NCBI GenBank assembly: GCA_033557465.1
Contig: CM066037.1
Location: 521,660,686 to 521,724,685 of the forward strand
DNA: 64,000 bases
Reading direction: 5' to 3'
Source of the DNA: Ichthyophis bannanicus
Taxonomy: Eukaryota > Chordata > Amphibia > Gymnophiona > Ichthyophiidae
Position numbers and translations under genes: made by a program. Of this stretch, positions 61,800 through 64,000 are shown piece after piece. Numbering within the stretch: the first letter of the stretch is position 1; every line of letters begins with the position of its first letter. The notes under the pieces were generated by a model. The model worked only from the letters and a program-made list of their open reading frames with translations, did no database searches and was not told where the DNA came from.

Positions 61800-63609
61800 C
61801 TTGCTCCTAGGGAACTTGCCACTTCTGGTTCTAACACAACCAGAACCTCTCACCATACCCGGAAGGTTGGTTCACTTTGCTCCCAGATGGGAACAAATCA
61901 CAACAGAACAATGGACCCTCTCTATCATTCGAGAGGGTTACAAACTTCATTTCTCCAGCCTTCCTCCCCATCATATGGTGAGACCATTCAATTCTCCCCC
62001 ATCTCTCCTAACCCTGTTGGGTCAAGAGGTTTCCTCTCTTCTTGCCCAAGGGGCCATAGAAGAGGTTCCTCTTCCTCAACAAGGGTCCGGTTTCTACTCC
62101 CCTTATTTTCTCATTCCAAAGAAGACAGGGGGATTCAGACCAATCCTAGATCTGAGAGAATTGAACAAATTTCTCTTCAAGGAGAAATTCAAAATGCTGT
62201 CTCTCGGCATTCTCCTTCCTTACCTCCAGGGTCAGGACTGGCTTTGTTCTCTAGACCTACAGGATGCGTATACACATATACTCATCCATCCATCCCACAG
62301 AAAGTATCTTCGCTTTCTGTTTCAGGGAAAACATTTCCAATACAGAGTACTCCCCTTCGGTCTAGCCTCTGCTCCAAGAGTATTCACAAAATGCATGGCA
62401 GTCGTAGCCGCATTTCTAAGAGGCATGGGAATCTTTGTCTTCCCATATCTGGACGACTGGCTCATCCGAGCTCCAACTCAGTCACAGGCCCAGATTTCCC
62501 TGGACCACACAAGGAGCCTTTTGCAGTATCTGGGACTGGTAGTAAACCTTCCCAAGTCCCAACTCATCCCTACTCAATCTCTAGAATTCATAGGGGCCCA
62601 GTTGGACACCATCACTGCAAGGGCCTACCTTCCACAGGTTCGAGGCCAGCGCCTCCTGAGTTTGGCCTCCCAAGCTCAGTCCAGCACTCACTTGACAGCC
62701 AGGGAAATGCTACGCCTACTGGGTCATATGGCCTCCACAGTGCATGTGGTGCCCTATGCTCGTCTTCATATGAGAGCAGCTCAATGGACCCTGGCCACTC
62801 AGTGGACTCAGGCGTCAGGAGCGCTCTCAGACCAAATACAAACCTCCGATCGTCTGTTTTGGTCCCTCCACTGGTGGACTTCCACCAAGAATCTGTTGTT
62901 GGGGGCTCCATTTCAACCATTGCTACCCCAAGCAACCCTCACAACAGATGCCTCCCAAACAGGGTGGGGAGCCCATCTGCAAATCACTGTCCTAGTTCAG
63001 ACGGACAATCAGGTGGCCATGTTTTACATAAACAAACAAGGAGGGACGGGCTCTCTGTCGCTTTGCAACGACGCTCTAAGACTATGGGCCTTCGCCAGAG
63101 AGCATCAGATTCACCTGCTAGCAGTGTATCTCCCAGGAGTTCAAAACTCTCGGGCAGACAGGCTCAGTCGAGTTCTGCTGCCACACGAATGGTCCCTACA
63201 TTTGGACCAAATAAACCGAATCTTTCAGGAATGGGGGACCCCGGACATAGACCTCTTTGCAAGTCCGTGGAATGCCAAACTTCCCCGGTTCTGTTCCAGA
63301 ACTCCGTGTCAGGGAGCTCAGGCTACGGACGCCTTTCTCCTGAATTGGAATCAGGCATTCCTATATGCCTTTCCACCCATTCCTTTGATCCCCAAGACTC
63401 TGTTCAAACTCCAGAGGGATCATGGAACTATGATCCTCATAGCTCCACGCTGGCCACGCCAAGTGTGGTTCCCTCTACTTCTACAGCTCTCCCAGGGATC
63501 CTACTTGGATCTGGGAGCTGCGCCAGACCTCCTGTCTCAGGAGGAGGGGACTTTGTGGCACCCAAACCCCAAATCCCTTCACCTCAGTGCTTGGTTACTG
63601 AAGGCTTAA
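61798..63609 (+). CDS. RT / RNase H (deleted) / MT-like polyprotein of element L
   Basis: The frame is open only from 61,768, overlaps the Gag end by about 30 nt and has no ATG before the conserved PGRLVHF block, which favours +1 frameshifting. RT is intact: GFYSPYFLIPKKTGGFRP, LDLQDAYTHILIH, LPFGLASAPRVFTK, YLDDW (about 62,446-62,460). RNase H has TDASQTGWGAHL but jumps straight to TVLVQTDNQVAMFYIN. About 38 residues including the LELRA glutamate are missing in frame. RADRLSR remains. The MT-like domain (IDLFASPWNAKLPRFCSR, FPPIPLIPKTLF, LIAPRWPRQVW) is complete. The RNase H is predicted dead, the rest looks functional. Confidence 0.88.
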   Translation, partial: DLLLGNLPLLVLTQPEPLTIPGRLVHFAPRWEQITTEQWTLSIIREGYKLHFSSLPPHHMVRPFNSPPSLLTLLGQEVSSLLAQGAIEEVPLPQQGSGFYSPYFLIPKKTGGFRPILDLRELNKFLFKEKFKMLSLGILLPYLQGQDWLCSLDLQDAYTHILIHPSHRKYLRFLFQGKHFQYRVLPFGLASAPRVFTKCMAVVAAFLRGMGIFVFPYLDDWLIRAPTQSQAQISLDHTRSLLQYLGLVVNLPKSQLIPTQSLEFIGAQLDTITARAYLPQVRGQRLLSLASQAQSSTHLTAREMLRLLGHMASTVHVVPYARLHMRAAQWTLATQWTQASGALSDQIQTSDRLFWSLHWWTSTKNLLLGAPFQPLLPQATLTTDASQTGWGAHLQITVLVQTDNQVAMFYINKQGGTGSLSLCNDALRLWAFAREHQIHLLAVYLPGVQNSRADRLSRVLLPHEWSLHLDQINRIFQEWGTPDIDLFASPWNAKLPRFCSRTPCQGAQATDAFLLNWNQAFLYAFPPIPLIPKTLFKLQRDHGTMILIAPRWPRQVWFPLLLQLSQGSYLDLGAAPDLLSQEEGTLWHPNPKSLHLSAWLLKA

Positions 63610-64000
63610 GCCTTCAAGACTTTCATCTTTCCCAACCAGTGAAAGATATCCTTTCTGCCTCTAGGAAACCCTCTACCAGGCGTTCCTATGCTTTCAAATG
63701 GAAACGTTTTTCCATTTGGTGTGCTCAGCAGGGTCTTGACCCTCTGGCACTTCCTTTGAATTCTCTTCTTGATTATCTCCTGCATCTATCCAATGCAGGC
63801 CTCAAGACGAATTCGGTAAGAGTCCATTTAAGCGCTATTGCAGCATCCTTGAAACATATAAATGGACAACCTATCTCCTCTCATCCTCTTGTTGCAAGAT
63901 TCATGAGAGGCCTGACTCTCACTAAACCTCCCATCAGACCACCCCCGGTCGCATGGGATTTGAATCTAGTGCTCGGTCAACTTATGAAGCCACCTTTTGA
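63600..64000 (+). CDS. Tyrosine recombinase of element L, N-terminal part (window edge)
   Basis: An open -1 frame follows RT: EGLSLQDFHLSQPVKDIL, SASRKPSTRRSYAFKWKRF, LLDYLLHLSNAGLKTNSVRV, SSHPLVARFMRGL, PVAWDLNLVLGQLMKPPF. This corresponds to the core-binding domain of the YR in B. The catalytic residues lie beyond the window. No ATG is near the start; the first Met is within ARFMRG. Confidence 0.85.

Larger units (their letters stand above)
59617..64000 (+). mobile_element. DIRS element L, continues past the window (family D)
   Basis: Left repeat 59,617-59,775 with palindrome CGTCGGTACCGACG at 59,657-59,670. Gag is intact, RT is open except for an in-frame RNase H deletion, and YR is open to the window edge. 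It is inserted into K. The right end, ICR and YR catalytic half lie outside the window. Confidence 0.92.

Overview
This is vertebrate genomic DNA. It holds one recognisable host coding exon (34,071-35,056), from YLPM1, embedded in intron-like sequence packed with retrotransposons. Amphibian, possibly caecilian, is my best guess for the organism. That rests on the density of DIRS elements, a turtle/amphibian-style CR1 LINE ending in TTATGTTC repeats, and a tRNA-derived SINE with a MIR/L2-like core. It is inference, not proof.

Most of the window is DIRS-type tyrosine-recombinase retrotransposons, all on the + strand. Each codes for a Gag-like zinc protein, then reverse transcriptase/RNase H with a C-terminal methyltransferase-like domain, then a tyrosine recombinase (YR). 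I see three families, named here A, B and D. Family A copies: A 1,813-7,912 (complete, perfect 120-nt inverted repeats, all three frames open), G 39.9-55.15 kb (interrupted), J 55.8-59.1 kb (decayed). Family B copies: B 8,822-14,606 (complete), C 17.97-19.98 kb (fragment), E 24,508-33,529 (old, interrupted), I 47,989-53,742 (complete but mutated). Family D copies: D 20,128-23,785 (3' truncated), H 43,232-54,434 (interrupted), K 59.11-59.62 kb (fragment), L 59,617 to the window end.

Layout: 0-1.8 kb holds AT-rich microsatellites, a 3'-end DIRS remnant and a ~107-bp tandem repeat. 1.8-15.8 kb holds A, then a CR1 LINE split by B. 15.8-18 kb holds DIRS debris and AT-rich repeated DNA. 18-24.5 kb holds C, D and SINEs. 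24.5-33.5 kb holds E, split by an antisense CR1 that itself carries a SINE. Then come the YLPM1 exon, 4 kb of decayed intron with an antisense LINE endonuclease fragment, and three repeated DIRS-like left ends. The right third is a three-deep nest (I inside H inside G), followed by the J/K chimera and L.

The DIRS copies show the classic inverted terminal repeats plus an internal complementary region just after YR that is antisense to both termini. Four features deserve follow-up. (1) Every right terminus carries a consensus splice donor (CAG|GTRAGT). (2) Families B and D share a 14-bp palindrome in the terminal repeat that differs only at its two central bases, and its half-site is densely repeated in the gag hinge. 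(3) Gag ends at YTT TGA C with RT open in the +1 frame, which looks like a +1 frameshift site. (4) All DIRS copies share one orientation. Coordinates were read by eye, without alignment software.
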